From: an uncultured Bacillota bacterium
Lineage (GTDB): Bacteria; Bacillota; Clostridia; Lachnospirales; Lachnospiraceae
Direction: 5' to 3'
NCBI GenBank assembly: GCA_958352855.1
Contig: CATWQE010000028.1
Coordinates: forward strand, 1 to 31,320
DNA length: 31,320 nt
Made by a program: the position numbers and the translations under genes. The notes beneath the pieces were generated by a model. The model had not been told where the DNA came from and did no database searches. It saw nothing but the letters and a program-made list of their open reading frames with translations. Of this stretch, positions 16,023-23,760 are shown piece after piece; positions within the stretch are counted from its first letter, which is position 1, and each line of letters begins with the position of its first letter.

Positions 16023-17901
16023 GCCTGTTCCTTTCTGTTTCTTCTGAAACTTCTACTTCAAAAGGTTCTGCTAAAAGTCCTGCCTGATTACACAAAAGCT
16101 GTCTTCCGGGAGTACAGCTCCAGGCATACCGTACACGTCTGATACCTTTTCTTTCCCCACAATCCAGAAATACCTTATTTCTCTCAATCTTTGCCGCCGT
16201 CTTCTCAAAACCCCCATCTTCTGTCTCTACCTCAAAGCCTGCAGGTATTTCTCCTTCTAAGACCTTCAAATCCCCCTGATCTCCTGTTGTAAATTCCAAT
16301 ACCAGGCAACCTCTTTCTTTTTCCCAACATACCTCTTTCACTTTTGGTCCCTGGTACACAACATTTTCTGCGTATACCAGGTGTTCCAGGGCAAGTCCGG
16401 CTCTTCTGGCAGCTTCTTTTTTGTTCAATGGATGTAAATCATAGTCTTCTCCAATATCCAGATTTACCGTCACCGCCACATCCGGCAAGCCTGCTGCTCT
16501 GCTCTGAGCCCTCCTGATAAGCGGCCAGGCGTCCCCCGGCGCAATATCAATGCCACAGTTTGGAAGCTGGACAACAACAAAAGGAAGCCGCTCCTGATTC
16601 CAATGGGCTCTCCAGTCTAAAATCAGGGATTTTAGAAGGCGTTCATACTGCTCTGGCTGTCTGTCATTGGATTCTCCCTGATACCAGACCACCCCTTTCA
16701 CAGAATAAGGGATGCAGGGTGCCACCATGCCCTGGAACAGACACGCCGGCTTACGATTTAGAAACTCCTGCACCGGAGCCGGTTCTGCTGTAGCTTTGAT
16801 TTCATACTGCCACTGCCCTTCCAGCAGGATTTTTTCCCCATGTTCCAGCACCAGGTCATGGTCTTTTTCTGGTGTTACTCTCCCATCCCCCTCCTGGCAA
16901 ACCAGGCGGATGGCAATGTGATTTTCCCCTGTTTTCAGCACACCTTTTGGCACCTGATAGCGTCTTGGGGGATAGCGGTAGGCAGTTTCTCCCACCAGCA
17001 CTCCATTGATAAATACCCGGTCACTGTCTGCCAGTGTGCCAAGGCGCAAAAGTCCGTTTTCTTCCTCAGCGCCTTTTGGAGCCTCAAAGGTTTTAAAAAG
17101 CCACAAAACTCCGCAAAAGTCCGAAAGTCCCTGCTCTTTTAGCCAGCCTGGAAGCTTCATCCTCCCCTGCCGTCCCACTGACGCAGCACTTTCCTGTTTC
17201 TCCAGCCTTTTATGCCAGTCCTGAATCTTTTTTTCATAGTTCTCTACAATCTGCGCGCGCAGCTCTGCATCCTCATACTTCCTGGCAGTTTCCAGAAGAT
17301 CCGGATAAGCTTTTAACCCCTGCTGGCTCATCCATGCCTCTGCCGGAGTTCCCCCAAGGCTTAAATTCAAGATTCCAATGGGTACTTTTCTCTTTCCATA
17401 TAGGTATTTCCCAAGAAAATAGGACATAGCAGAGGCCTCTTCCAGGTATTCCCTCCCGCAGGTATGCCAGGCTGCCTCTCTATGCTCCTGTAAGGTCTTC
17501 TGAAATTCCGGACTCTCTATAACCTTATAGATATGAACACCTTCACATCCACCCTGCTCAAATTCCTCTGGATAGCGCACTGCTACTCTTCTCATGGGAA
17601 GTTCCATATTGGACTGCCCTGCACATACAAATACATCGCCTACAAACACCTGGGAAATCACCGCCTCCTGGTTCTCCCCCTCTGCCTTTAAGTCCCAGGG
17701 TCCCCCGGGAAGCAGCCTTGGAAGCTTCAGGTCAAAACGACCTTCCCTGTTTATCTCTGTGCAAATCTGCTTCCCCTGGATGCTGATTGTCACCTTCATT
17801 CCCGGTTCTCCAAATCCCCAGATTCTGGTTCCTTCCCCCTGCTGCAGCACACAGCCATTTTGGAACAATTTTGGCAATTCAAGGCTCTTCTTATCCCTCA
17901 T
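16006..17901 (-). CDS. SGNH-type carbohydrate acetylesterase (sialate O-acetylesterase family)
   Basis: This 631-residue cytoplasmic esterase has the family pattern: nucleophile Ser97 in CAGQSNMELP, the SLGGTPAEAW segment (181-190), the oxyanion block VVWYQGESND (404-413) and a catalytic Asp488/His490 pair in YDLHPLNKKEAARRAG. A beta-sandwich like a GH2 sugar-binding domain is inserted at about 265-370, as usual here. Homologues are annotated sialate O-acetylesterase, but many act on acetylated plant glycans. With GH67 and GH115 alongside and no sialic acid gene, removal of acetyl groups from xylo-oligosaccharides is more likely (inference). It is first in the unit with GH2; the ATG is preceded by AGGTGAGGGT. 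Confidence 0.9.
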   Translation of the reverse strand: MRDKKSLELPKLFQNGCVLQQGEGTRIWGFGEPGMKVTISIQGKQICTEINREGRFDLKLPRLLPGGPWDLKAEGENQEAVISQVFVGDVFVCAGQSNMELPMRRVAVRYPEEFEQGGCEGVHIYKVIESPEFQKTLQEHREAAWHTCGREYLEEASAMSYFLGKYLYGKRKVPIGILNLSLGGTPAEAWMSQQGLKAYPDLLETARKYEDAELRAQIVENYEKKIQDWHKRLEKQESAASVGRQGRMKLPGWLKEQGLSDFCGVLWLFKTFEAPKGAEEENGLLRLGTLADSDRVFINGVLVGETAYRYPPRRYQVPKGVLKTGENHIAIRLVCQEGDGRVTPEKDHDLVLEHGEKILLEGQWQYEIKATAEPAPVQEFLNRKPACLFQGMVAPCIPYSVKGVVWYQGESNDRQPEQYERLLKSLILDWRAHWNQERLPFVVVQLPNCGIDIAPGDAWPLIRRAQSRAAGLPDVAVTVNLDIGEDYDLHPLNKKEAARRAGLALEHLVYAENVVYQGPKVKEVCWEKERGCLVLEFTTGDQGDLKVLEGEIPAGFEVETEDGGFEKTAAKIERNKVFLDCGERKGIRRVRYAWSCTPGRQLLCNQAGLLAEPFEVEVSEETERNRHEKII

Positions 17902-17946
17902 ACCCTCACCTGCTTTCCCATTTTTTTATAAGAAGTCCATGATAGC

Positions 17947-18009
17947 ATCATACCTTTTCCCCCTTGCTTTCACCTCTTAAATCTTGCCCTTTTCCTTGCA
18001 TTTGTTGCG
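17947..18009 (-). promoter_or_regulatory. Esterase-GH2 promoter with the same two-box GCAA operator
   Basis: On the minus strand a TATGAT -10 (17947-17952) has a poor -35. CGCAACAAATGCA (17997-18009) and a GGGCAA box place GCAA cores at 18005-18008 and 17984-17987, 21 bp apart. The gap from the first motif to the -10 is 44 bases, identical to the GH67 promoter. The surrounding bases are otherwise dissimilar, so this is conserved motif rather than a recent duplication. Confidence 0.6.
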
Positions 18010-18028
18010 GTATTCTACATTTCGGACA

Positions 18029-18075
18029 CAAAAAAAGAACCAGAGCTGTCTGTCGCCAGACCAAACTCTGATTCT
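18029..18075 (-). terminator. Terminator after the AraC gene
   Basis: On the minus strand AGAATCAGAG pairs with CTCTGGTTCT (18066-18075 with 18036-18045), with an inner GTCTG/CAGAC stem around GCGA, followed by a run of seven T. It ends the AraC transcript before the esterase promoter. Confidence 0.85.
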
Positions 18076-18093
18076 GAACTTTACGTTTCGTTT

Positions 18094-18993
18094 TTACCCC
18101 CCCCCCGTATTTTTAGGGCAAACATAAAGCTTATTTCTGTATTCACTAGGCGAACATCCCTTAATGGATTTAAAAGTTCTGTTAAATGCACTAATGGAAG
18201 AAAATCCAGAATTCATAGCAATATCCGTAATGCTCAGCACCGTAGTATACAAAAGCTCCTCTGCTTTGGTAATCCGCTTTTCATTCAGGTATTCATAAAA
18301 AGTCATGTCCATACATTGCTTGAAAATTCTGGTAAAATGGAATTTAGAAAAGCCGCTGATTGAAGCAACCTGCTCCAGGGTAATATTTTCCTGATAATGG
18401 TGGTTAATATAACTGCAGGCATTTAATACGGTCTCCATATATTCCTTTTGCTTCACCGTAGTGTTTCCTTCCTGTTCCCTGGTTCTGTTATACATTCCCT
18501 CTGTGGCTCTCCGTCCAAGAGCTGCAAAGATGCTGATTAAATCCGCATAAATCACCGCTTCACAAAAAGGCTGTTTTTCCTTATATTCTTCAATAATACG
18601 GTCCATCCGCTTCTTTACATAGGGGTAAAGTCCGCTGTCCTCATGGTCCTTTTTCAGACAGGTTACGGGAGGAAGCAGAGTCAGCAGAGTTTCCATCTCC
18701 TTTAAGGAATGAAGCAGTGAAATATTAAACTGTAAAATCACCCTCTCACCTGTAGGCGGCGCTTCCAGGGAATGGAGCACGCTGGTATTTAAAATAATAA
18801 TATCTCCCTCTCCCAGATCATACACATCATTTCCCGCAAGAACCCTGTACCCCTCCCGAATGGGCATAATCATTTCAATGCCCGCATGCCAGTGTTCTGG
18901 ATAGTCCTCATACTCTACATTGTGATACAGCCTGAGTCCCAGGGAATTTCCATAGTTAATGGTTTCATGTATTCCATCTAATATCTCAATCAT
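18094..18993 (-). CDS. AraC-family transcriptional regulator, likely of the glucuronoxylan locus
   Basis: The 299-residue regulator has an N-terminal cupin ligand-binding domain (EHWHAGIEMIMPIREGYRVL, then GEGDIIILN; about 20-100) and a C-terminal double helix-turn-helix (about 190-290) with the family signature SITDIAMNSGFSSISAFNRTFKSIKGCSPSEYR. The cupin suggests sugar sensing. It lies upstream of the two xylan-fragment units in the same direction and is the candidate for binding their shared GCAA boxes. Its ribosome site (TAAGGAATT) overlaps the stop of the DivIVA-like gene, so it is transcribed with that gene. The last codons are GGG GGG GGG inside a run of ten G, making the C-terminus prone to slippage. 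Confidence 0.93.
   Translation of the reverse strand: MIEILDGIHETINYGNSLGLRLYHNVEYEDYPEHWHAGIEMIMPIREGYRVLAGNDVYDLGEGDIIILNTSVLHSLEAPPTGERVILQFNISLLHSLKEMETLLTLLPPVTCLKKDHEDSGLYPYVKKRMDRIIEEYKEKQPFCEAVIYADLISIFAALGRRATEGMYNRTREQEGNTTVKQKEYMETVLNACSYINHHYQENITLEQVASISGFSKFHFTRIFKQCMDMTFYEYLNEKRITKAEELLYTTVLSITDIAMNSGFSSISAFNRTFKSIKGCSPSEYRNKLYVCPKNTGGG
18097..18106 (-). repeat. Homopolymeric tract of ten G at the 3' end of the AraC gene
   Basis: Ten consecutive C on the plus strand abut the TAA stop of the regulator. Loss of one G would replace the stop with a four-residue tail. Gain of one G would read through the terminator for about 49 residues, by my translation. It may be a slippage site or a sequencing uncertainty. 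Confidence 0.8.
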
Positions 18994-19002
18994 AGCAATT
19001 CC

Positions 19003-19620
19003 TTATTTTTTCGTTGCTTTTTCAATCTCCTGTGCAATTTTCTTTTTAATCCCATTCATACGCTGGTAGGTCTCCCCAAGGCTCTCCTGGGTTTTGTTGA
19101 TAATATTCACATACTCTGTGATTTTAAACTGGGCTTCTGAAACAGCCTCCCGTACTGCCTCATAGTCTTCCTTACAGCCAGCCCGGTTCTCTGCATCCTT
19201 CCAGTTTTCCCGGATTACCTGGTTTTCTGCCCGAAGCCGCAGGATTTCTTTTGCCAGTTTTTCCTTAATAGACTGTTTTTCCAGGGCTTCTTTATCACGC
19301 TGGGTCTGTGCTTTCTGGTACTGAATTTTAACCTCTCCCAGTTCTTTTGTAGTCGCATCCAGAGTTTCTTTTAAGCCTGCATTTTCCCCTTCCAGCTTTT
19401 CAATTCTTGCGCTCTGCTCCTCTGCCAGTCTGGACGCATTGCTCTCTGACTGCTGCAGTAAAGTCTCCAGCTCCTGTACCTTTACTCTCAGCCTGCCAAT
19501 TTCATCTTCATAGGTTTTCTTCATGTGGAACATTTCATCATTTAAGTTCTCCACATATTCCATTACTTCATCTTTCCGGTATCCTCCCACTGAGGTACGG
19601 AATGTCAGTTCATTCTCCAT
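19003..19620 (-). CDS. DivIVA-like coiled-coil protein
   Basis: The 205-residue protein begins with a DivIVA/GpsB-type N-terminal motif (FRTSVGGYRKDEVMEYVENLNDEM; family pattern F..s..GY...eV..yv..l). It continues as an almost unbroken coiled coil (about 30-165, rich in E, K, Q and L) and ends in a short lysine-rich helix. DivIVA-domain proteins bind curved membrane or organise division and growth sites; this one lacks the longer family C-terminus, so its role is unclear. It lies 26 bases after the DUF975 membrane protein gene and 9 bases before the AraC gene, in one apparent operon. Start chosen by the family N-terminus. Confidence 0.78.
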   Translation of the reverse strand: MENELTFRTSVGGYRKDEVMEYVENLNDEMFHMKKTYEDEIGRLRVKVQELETLLQQSESNASRLAEEQSARIEKLEGENAGLKETLDATTKELGEVKIQYQKAQTQRDKEALEKQSIKEKLAKEILRLRAENQVIRENWKDAENRAGCKEDYEAVREAVSEAQFKITEYVNIINKTQESLGETYQRMNGIKKKIAQEIEKATKK

Positions 19621-19646
19621 GTTTTGTCTCCCCTTTAGTCAAATAC

Positions 19647-20342
19647 TTAAAATGTCTCCCCCTGTGTTCCATAGGATGGTCCCATATTATGGCTGCGCAT
19701 CCAGTTCTCCCGAAGAACTGCATACAGTTCTGCGTTGGTTGCATGTACATATGGTACTGTCCAGAAAATTCCGGCAAGCCCACAGGTAAATGAAGCGACC
19801 AGCCACCATCCGAAAAAGGATATATCCAAAATCCATGCTTCCAGTTTCTGTCCCATCATCATTTCCCTGGATATGGCAAAGGCTTCTCCTGCCGGGATAT
19901 CCGGCTGATCTGCCACAATGTAAGGCACCATACGGTATTCATACGTCTTTATAATACCCGGAATAATGAGAAGAAGGGTCCAGAGAAATATCTTCACATC
20001 TCTCAGAAACATAATCCACACTGCATTGGCATAGTGCCCCCTTTGAAATCCATGAAAAACTCTGGATACCGGCGCCTGGTATTCTCTGTTTTCCACAAAA
20101 AAGCGGCAACAGCCTACAGTCAGTACATTTCCAATCAAAATGGAAATCAGCAGTGTAATCCATTTTACACTGACAGTGACCCCATCTGGAACATACAGGT
20201 TCAATTCCTCCAATCTGCCGGTACTGCTAATATCCAGTCCCAGAATCAGACTTAACAAAAATGCAACCAGCACACAGGCTCCAAAATTTCTTCTCATGGA
20301 TTCTTTGGCGAAATTTTTCAGATCCATCCTGTTCCAAACCAT
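19647..20342 (-). CDS. DUF975-family integral membrane protein
   Basis: The protein of about 231 residues has several membrane segments (NFGACVLVAFLLSLILGLDI near 20, KWITLLISILIGNVLTVGCCRFFVEN, FLWTLLLIIPGIIKTYEYRMVPYIVAD, WWLVASFTCGLAGIFWTVPYVHATNAELY). The short RGHYANAVWIMFLRD motif and the C-terminal region after YVHATNAELY are typical of DUF975. Function is unknown. An ATG 15 codons upstream is in frame, but the start at 20342 has a strong GGGAGGGAATTGC ribosome site and is preferred. It is the first gene of the DUF975 - DivIVA-like - AraC cluster and is divergent from the tRNA-Arg gene. Confidence 0.85.
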   Translation of the reverse strand: MVWNRMDLKNFAKESMRRNFGACVLVAFLLSLILGLDISSTGRLEELNLYVPDGVTVSVKWITLLISILIGNVLTVGCCRFFVENREYQAPVSRVFHGFQRGHYANAVWIMFLRDVKIFLWTLLLIIPGIIKTYEYRMVPYIVADQPDIPAGEAFAISREMMMGQKLEAWILDISFFGWWLVASFTCGLAGIFWTVPYVHATNAELYAVLRENWMRSHNMGPSYGTQGETF

Positions 20343-20397
20343 GCAATTCCCTCCCTTATTTTTTTCTATTTCCATCTTATCACGCATTGAAGAAATC

Positions 20398-20428
20398 TTC
20401 CAGAAAAAAATCCATTCCAGAAAAAAAT
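20398..20428. repeat. Short tandem direct repeat in the DUF975/tRNA intergenic region
   Basis: TTCCAGAAAAAAAT occurs twice (20398-20411 and 20415-20428), 17 bases apart, in the AT-rich stretch between the divergent DUF975 and tRNA promoters. It may bend DNA or act as an UP-like element; no clear DUF975 promoter was found. Confidence 0.5.
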
Positions 20429-20447
20429 ATTTTTTTCAAAAAAAGTG

Positions 20448-20476
20448 TTGACATTTTCAATTTTATATCATATAAT
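20448..20476 (+). promoter_or_regulatory. Perfect sigma-A consensus promoter of the tRNA-Arg gene
   Basis: TTGACA (20448-20453) and TATAAT (20471-20476) are separated by exactly 17 bases, preceded by an A/T-rich UP-like region. The expected start is about 28 bases before the tRNA. Confidence 0.92.
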
Positions 20477-20510
20477 CTTTTTTGTTGTGAGGCACAACAG
20501 TAAATAACAT

Positions 20511-20584
20511 GTGCGTTTAGCTCAGCTGGATAGAGCGTTTGGCTACGGACCAAAAGGTCGGGGGTTCGAATCCTCTAACGCACG
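20511..20584 (+). tRNA. tRNA-Arg (anticodon ACG)
   Basis: A complete cloverleaf folds by eye: acceptor stem GTGCGTT/AACGCAC, D arm GCTC/GAGC, anticodon stem TTTGG/CCAAA with loop CTACGGA (anticodon ACG), T loop TTCGAAT, discriminator G. It is 74 bases long. CCA is not encoded. ACG reads CGU, CGC and CGA after deamination to inosine. Confidence 0.95.
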
Positions 20585-20590
20585 TATCTG

Positions 20591-20625
20591 AAGCGGAAAT
20601 TCTGATTGCGGAATTTCCGCTTTTT
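20591..20625 (+). terminator. Terminator after tRNA-Arg
   Basis: AAGCGGAAATTC (20591-20602) pairs with GAATTTCCGCTT (20611-20622) and is followed by T residues. Only about 43 bases remain to the next gene start and no separate promoter is evident there. Confidence 0.85.
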
Positions 20626-20667
20626 CGTTTATCTGTCTCAAAACCACAAAAAGAAAGGAAAATTACT

Positions 20668-22362
20668 ATGACAGCATCATCCTCCGAATTAAAACAATTA
20701 TTAGATTCTATAAACCGCAAAGGCTATCCTGCTTACAAGAGCTTAAAGGGCTTCTATGACTTTGATTCCTATGTGCTCTCCATTGACCATGTGCAGGGCG
20801 ACCCCTTTGCATCTCCCTCCCATATCAGCGTCCATGTTCCTTTAAAGCAGGCTGGCTTTCCTGATTTTTGCCTGGTATCTTCTGTTACCCACATTGCCCT
20901 GGAGGATTTTCTTCTGAGAAGCTTTGAAAGTCAGATACGCGCTTACAGCTTCCGCGCCAAAGGCTCCGGAAAAAGCGGCCTGATTTCCACCACCTCCTGT
21001 ACCCAGGAGGTTTTAGAGCGCAGCGCCTGTGAGATTTCCAAAAAAGAAATCACCATGGGCTTCGCTGTGGGCTTCCCGGCCAATGGCCGAACCATTAATT
21101 CCCGGGAACTGGAAAAAATTTTCTTTGAATTTCTTCCCCTTTGTGTAAAAAAATCTCTGTACTACCGAAACCTGGATCAGAAAGCCCTGGAAGCAGCTAT
21201 TTTTCTGGCTGAGGACCAGGATTATATCCGCAAACAGCTTGCCAGAGAAAACCTGGTGGCATTTGTGGCAGACCACTCCATTCTCCCAAGACAAAGCGGC
21301 GTGTCCCAGAAGCCTATGAAAAACAGCGTTCCTTTTCTCTCTCCTGCCTCTCTTCGTGTAGAGATGCAGCTTCCTCACAAGGGAAAAATCACCGGAATGG
21401 GAATTCCTGTCGGCATTACCCTTATTGCAGGTGGCGGATACCATGGGAAATCTACCCTGTTAAATGCTCTGGAAGCCGGAGTGTATAACCACATTGCAGG
21501 AGATGGACGTGAATACGTGATTACCGACTCCACTGGCTTAAAGCTTCGTTCTGAGGATGGCAGGTTTATTAAAGATGTGGATATTTCCATGTTTATTAAT
21601 GACCTTCCTAATAAAAAGGACACTCACTGCTTCTCCACCCTGGATGCCAGCGGCAGCACCTCTCAGGCAGCGGGAATTGCGGAAGGAATCGAGGCAGGAA
21701 CCCATCTTCTTTTATTAGATGAAGATACCTCTGCCACCAACTTTATGGTTCGTGATACCTTTATGCAGCAGGTCATCAGCAGAGAAAAAGAACCCATTAC
21801 CCCATTTCTGGAGCGTGCCGGAGATTTATTTGAAAAAGCAGGAATCTCTACGATTTTAGTTGCCGGAAGCTCCGGGGCATTCTTTCACATTGCCGATACA
21901 GTGATTCAAATGGACAGCTATAAGGCTCTGGATATTACTGCAAAAGTAAAAGCCCTGTGCAAAGACTTTCCTCTCCCGGCTTTTAGCGCTTCTGCCTTTC
22001 AGTTGCCCTCCATGCGCCGGGTTATGACTGCGCCGACTGTGAAAAAAGACGCTTACAAAGAACTGAAATTAAAAACTCACAGCAGGGATTCTTTTTCTCT
22101 TGGGAAAGAGACCGTAGACCTTCGTTACCTGGAGCAGATTACAGACCAGGAGCAGACTGCAGCTCTGGGGCAATTACTGAAATATGCCAGAGAGCACCTC
22201 ATTGATAACAAAAAGACTGTCACAGAGCTTGTAGAATTTCTGGATAAAAAAATAGAAACAGAGGGGCTTGGCAGTATCTGTGGTTCCTCTTACACTCCCT
22301 GGGGACTGGCGCGGCCAAGGAAACAGGAAATCTACTCCTGCTTTAACCGTTACAGAAGATAA
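20668..22362 (+). CDS. ABC-class P-loop ATPase (predicted ATPase of the ABC class, PF09818-like)
   Basis: This 564-residue cytosolic protein matches the 'predicted ATPase of the ABC class' family, whose function is not established. It has an N-terminal domain (1-240) with the RAKGSGKSGLISTTSCTQEVLERSA segment and an atypical Walker A GGGYHGKST (255-263). An ABC-signature-like block (TLDASGSTSQAAGIAEGIEAG, about 324-344) and a Walker B LLLLDEDTSATNFMVRD (347-363) follow. No membrane segment is visible. The chosen ATG at 20668 follows AGAAAGGAAA; longer in-frame starts would lie inside the tRNA. It sits 12 bases before the response regulator gene, so the ATPase, regulator and kinase are probably co-transcribed. 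Confidence 0.88.
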   Translation: MTASSSELKQLLDSINRKGYPAYKSLKGFYDFDSYVLSIDHVQGDPFASPSHISVHVPLKQAGFPDFCLVSSVTHIALEDFLLRSFESQIRAYSFRAKGSGKSGLISTTSCTQEVLERSACEISKKEITMGFAVGFPANGRTINSRELEKIFFEFLPLCVKKSLYYRNLDQKALEAAIFLAEDQDYIRKQLARENLVAFVADHSILPRQSGVSQKPMKNSVPFLSPASLRVEMQLPHKGKITGMGIPVGITLIAGGGYHGKSTLLNALEAGVYNHIAGDGREYVITDSTGLKLRSEDGRFIKDVDISMFINDLPNKKDTHCFSTLDASGSTSQAAGIAEGIEAGTHLLLLDEDTSATNFMVRDTFMQQVISREKEPITPFLERAGDLFEKAGISTILVAGSSGAFFHIADTVIQMDSYKALDITAKVKALCKDFPLPAFSASAFQLPSMRRVMTAPTVKKDAYKELKLKTHSRDSFSLGKETVDLRYLEQITDQEQTAALGQLLKYAREHLIDNKKTVTELVEFLDKKIETEGLGSICGSSYTPWGLARPRKQEIYSCFNRYRR

Positions 22363-22374
22363 GGGAGGTGTCCT

Positions 22375-23073
22375 ATGGACTACAAAATAGCCATTTGTGA
22401 TGATTCTGCACCAGACAGGGAATATCTCTCAAATCTGGTAAAACACTGGGCAAAAAATTGCTGCCATCAGGTGCAGATTTCCCTGTTTACTTCTGCAGAA
22501 CATTTTCTGTTTTCCTATGAAGAGGAAAAAGATTTTGACATTTTACTTCTGGATATTGAAATGGGAGACATGGATGGAGTAACCATGGCCAAGAAACTCC
22601 GCCAGGAAAACCATGCCATTCAGATTATTTTTATTACCGGGTACTCAGATTATATTGCCGAAGGCTATGAGGTGGCTGCCCTTCATTATCTGATGAAGCC
22701 TGTGCGGGAAGAAAAACTATGGGAAGTACTCTCCCGGGCTGGAGAAAAGCTGGCGAAAAATGAAAAAATGCTGTACCTGGAAATCTCCGGGGAGATGGTG
22801 TGCATCCCCATTTACCAGATTCGCTATGCCCTGGTTTCCGGAAATTATGTAACCCTTTATGCATCTAAGGATTATACTGTAAAAATGACCCTGGGACATC
22901 TGGAAAAAGAACTGGATGAACGTTTCTACCGCCTGGGACGTTCTGCTCTGGTAAACCTTACGAAAATCCGCCGGGTGACCAAAACCCAGGTCATGCTGGA
23001 GGATGGCACGCTTCTGCCTCTTCCCAGAGGCGCTTATGAGGGTGTGAATCAGGCAATTATACATATGAGGTGA
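22375..23073 (+). CDS. LytTR-family response regulator
   Basis: The 232-residue regulator has a receiver domain (1-120) with acidic pair Asp9-Asp10, phospho-acceptor Asp60 (LLLDIEMGDMDG), the IIFITGYSDY threonine and the MKP lysine. A LytTR DNA-binding domain follows (about 130-232: IRYALVSGNYVTLY and LDERFYRLGRSALVNLTKIRRV). It belongs to the AgrA/VirR type, which binds paired 9-bp direct repeats. The ATG is preceded by AAGGGAGGTG. It overlaps the kinase ribosome site and probably acts on the repeat before the ABC transporter genes. Confidence 0.95.
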   Translation: MDYKIAICDDSAPDREYLSNLVKHWAKNCCHQVQISLFTSAEHFLFSYEEEKDFDILLLDIEMGDMDGVTMAKKLRQENHAIQIIFITGYSDYIAEGYEVAALHYLMKPVREEKLWEVLSRAGEKLAKNEKMLYLEISGEMVCIPIYQIRYALVSGNYVTLYASKDYTVKMTLGHLEKELDERFYRLGRSALVNLTKIRRVTKTQVMLEDGTLLPLPRGAYEGVNQAIIHMR

Positions 23074-23078
23074 CATGT

Positions 23079-23753
23079 ATGGGACTTTTTTCCAAACTTT
23101 TTTCTAAGAAAATCGAAAAACAACTGTCTTCTTATCAGCAGGAGCTGATGGAAACCCATTACCGGGAAGTAGACAACATGTACCGGCAAATCCGGGGATG
23201 GCGTCATGATTACCGTAACCACATCCAGACCATGAAAGCCTACGCTGCGTCCGGAGACTGGGATGCCATCTGCCATTATCTGGATTTGCTGGATGAGGAT
23301 CTGACTACTGTAGATACCGTAATAAAAACCGGAAACGCTATGACGGATGCCATTTTAAATTCCAAGATTTCCCTTGCAAAATCCAAGGGGATTACCGTTC
23401 ATGCAGACGCTCATATTCCGGTAAAGCTCACCTCCTCAGAAATAGATCTGTGCTGTATTCTTGGTAACTTGTTTGACAATGCCATTGAAGCCAGCCTGGC
23501 TCTGCCTGAAGAAAAGCGTCTTATCCGCATTTATATGGATATGAAAAACACCCAGCTTTATATCTCCTTTACCAACTTTACTGCAGGGAAAAAGCTAACC
23601 AAAGCCGGAAATATTTTTAAAACCACCAAGGGAGAAGGCCATGGCTTCGGTCTGGTGCGCATAGATGCCATTGTAGAACGCCTGGACGGATATATTAACA
23701 GGGCCAGCGAAGACGGAGCATTTACCACCGAAATCCTCCTGCCCCAGTTGTAA
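23079..23753 (+). CDS. Soluble GHKL-type sensor histidine kinase
   Basis: The protein of about 224 residues has only the kinase core: a short amphipathic N-terminus (MGLFSKLFSKKIEKQ), phospho-acceptor His43 in WRHDYRNHI, an N-box LGNLFDNAIEAS (129-140) and a G-box KGEGHGFGLVRI (184-195). This is the AgrC/YcbM-like GHKL kinase without the usual N-terminal membrane sensor domain. A GTG at 23070 is in frame, but the ATG at 23079 sits 6 bases after GAGGTG and is preferred. It follows the LytTR regulator gene directly. A membrane partner or a cytosolic signal must supply the input; the adjacent ABC transporter is a candidate (inference). Confidence 0.9.
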   Translation: MGLFSKLFSKKIEKQLSSYQQELMETHYREVDNMYRQIRGWRHDYRNHIQTMKAYAASGDWDAICHYLDLLDEDLTTVDTVIKTGNAMTDAILNSKISLAKSKGITVHADAHIPVKLTSSEIDLCCILGNLFDNAIEASLALPEEKRLIRIYMDMKNTQLYISFTNFTAGKKLTKAGNIFKTTKGEGHGFGLVRIDAIVERLDGYINRASEDGAFTTEILLPQL

Positions 23754-23760
23754 TCTTCCA

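Noticed and set aside
16006..17901. Sialic acid utilisation suggested by the 'sialate O-acetylesterase' family name
   Set aside because: No sialidase, aldolase or sialic acid transporter genes are present; neighbours point to xylan fragments.
20511..20584. tRNA-Arg as an integration site for a mobile element
   Set aside because: No integrase and no second copy of the tRNA 3' end was found in the window.
20539..20667. Upstream in-frame extension of the ABC-class ATPase
   Set aside because: The extension lies within the tRNA gene and its terminator; the ATG at 20668 has a ribosome site and matches the family start.
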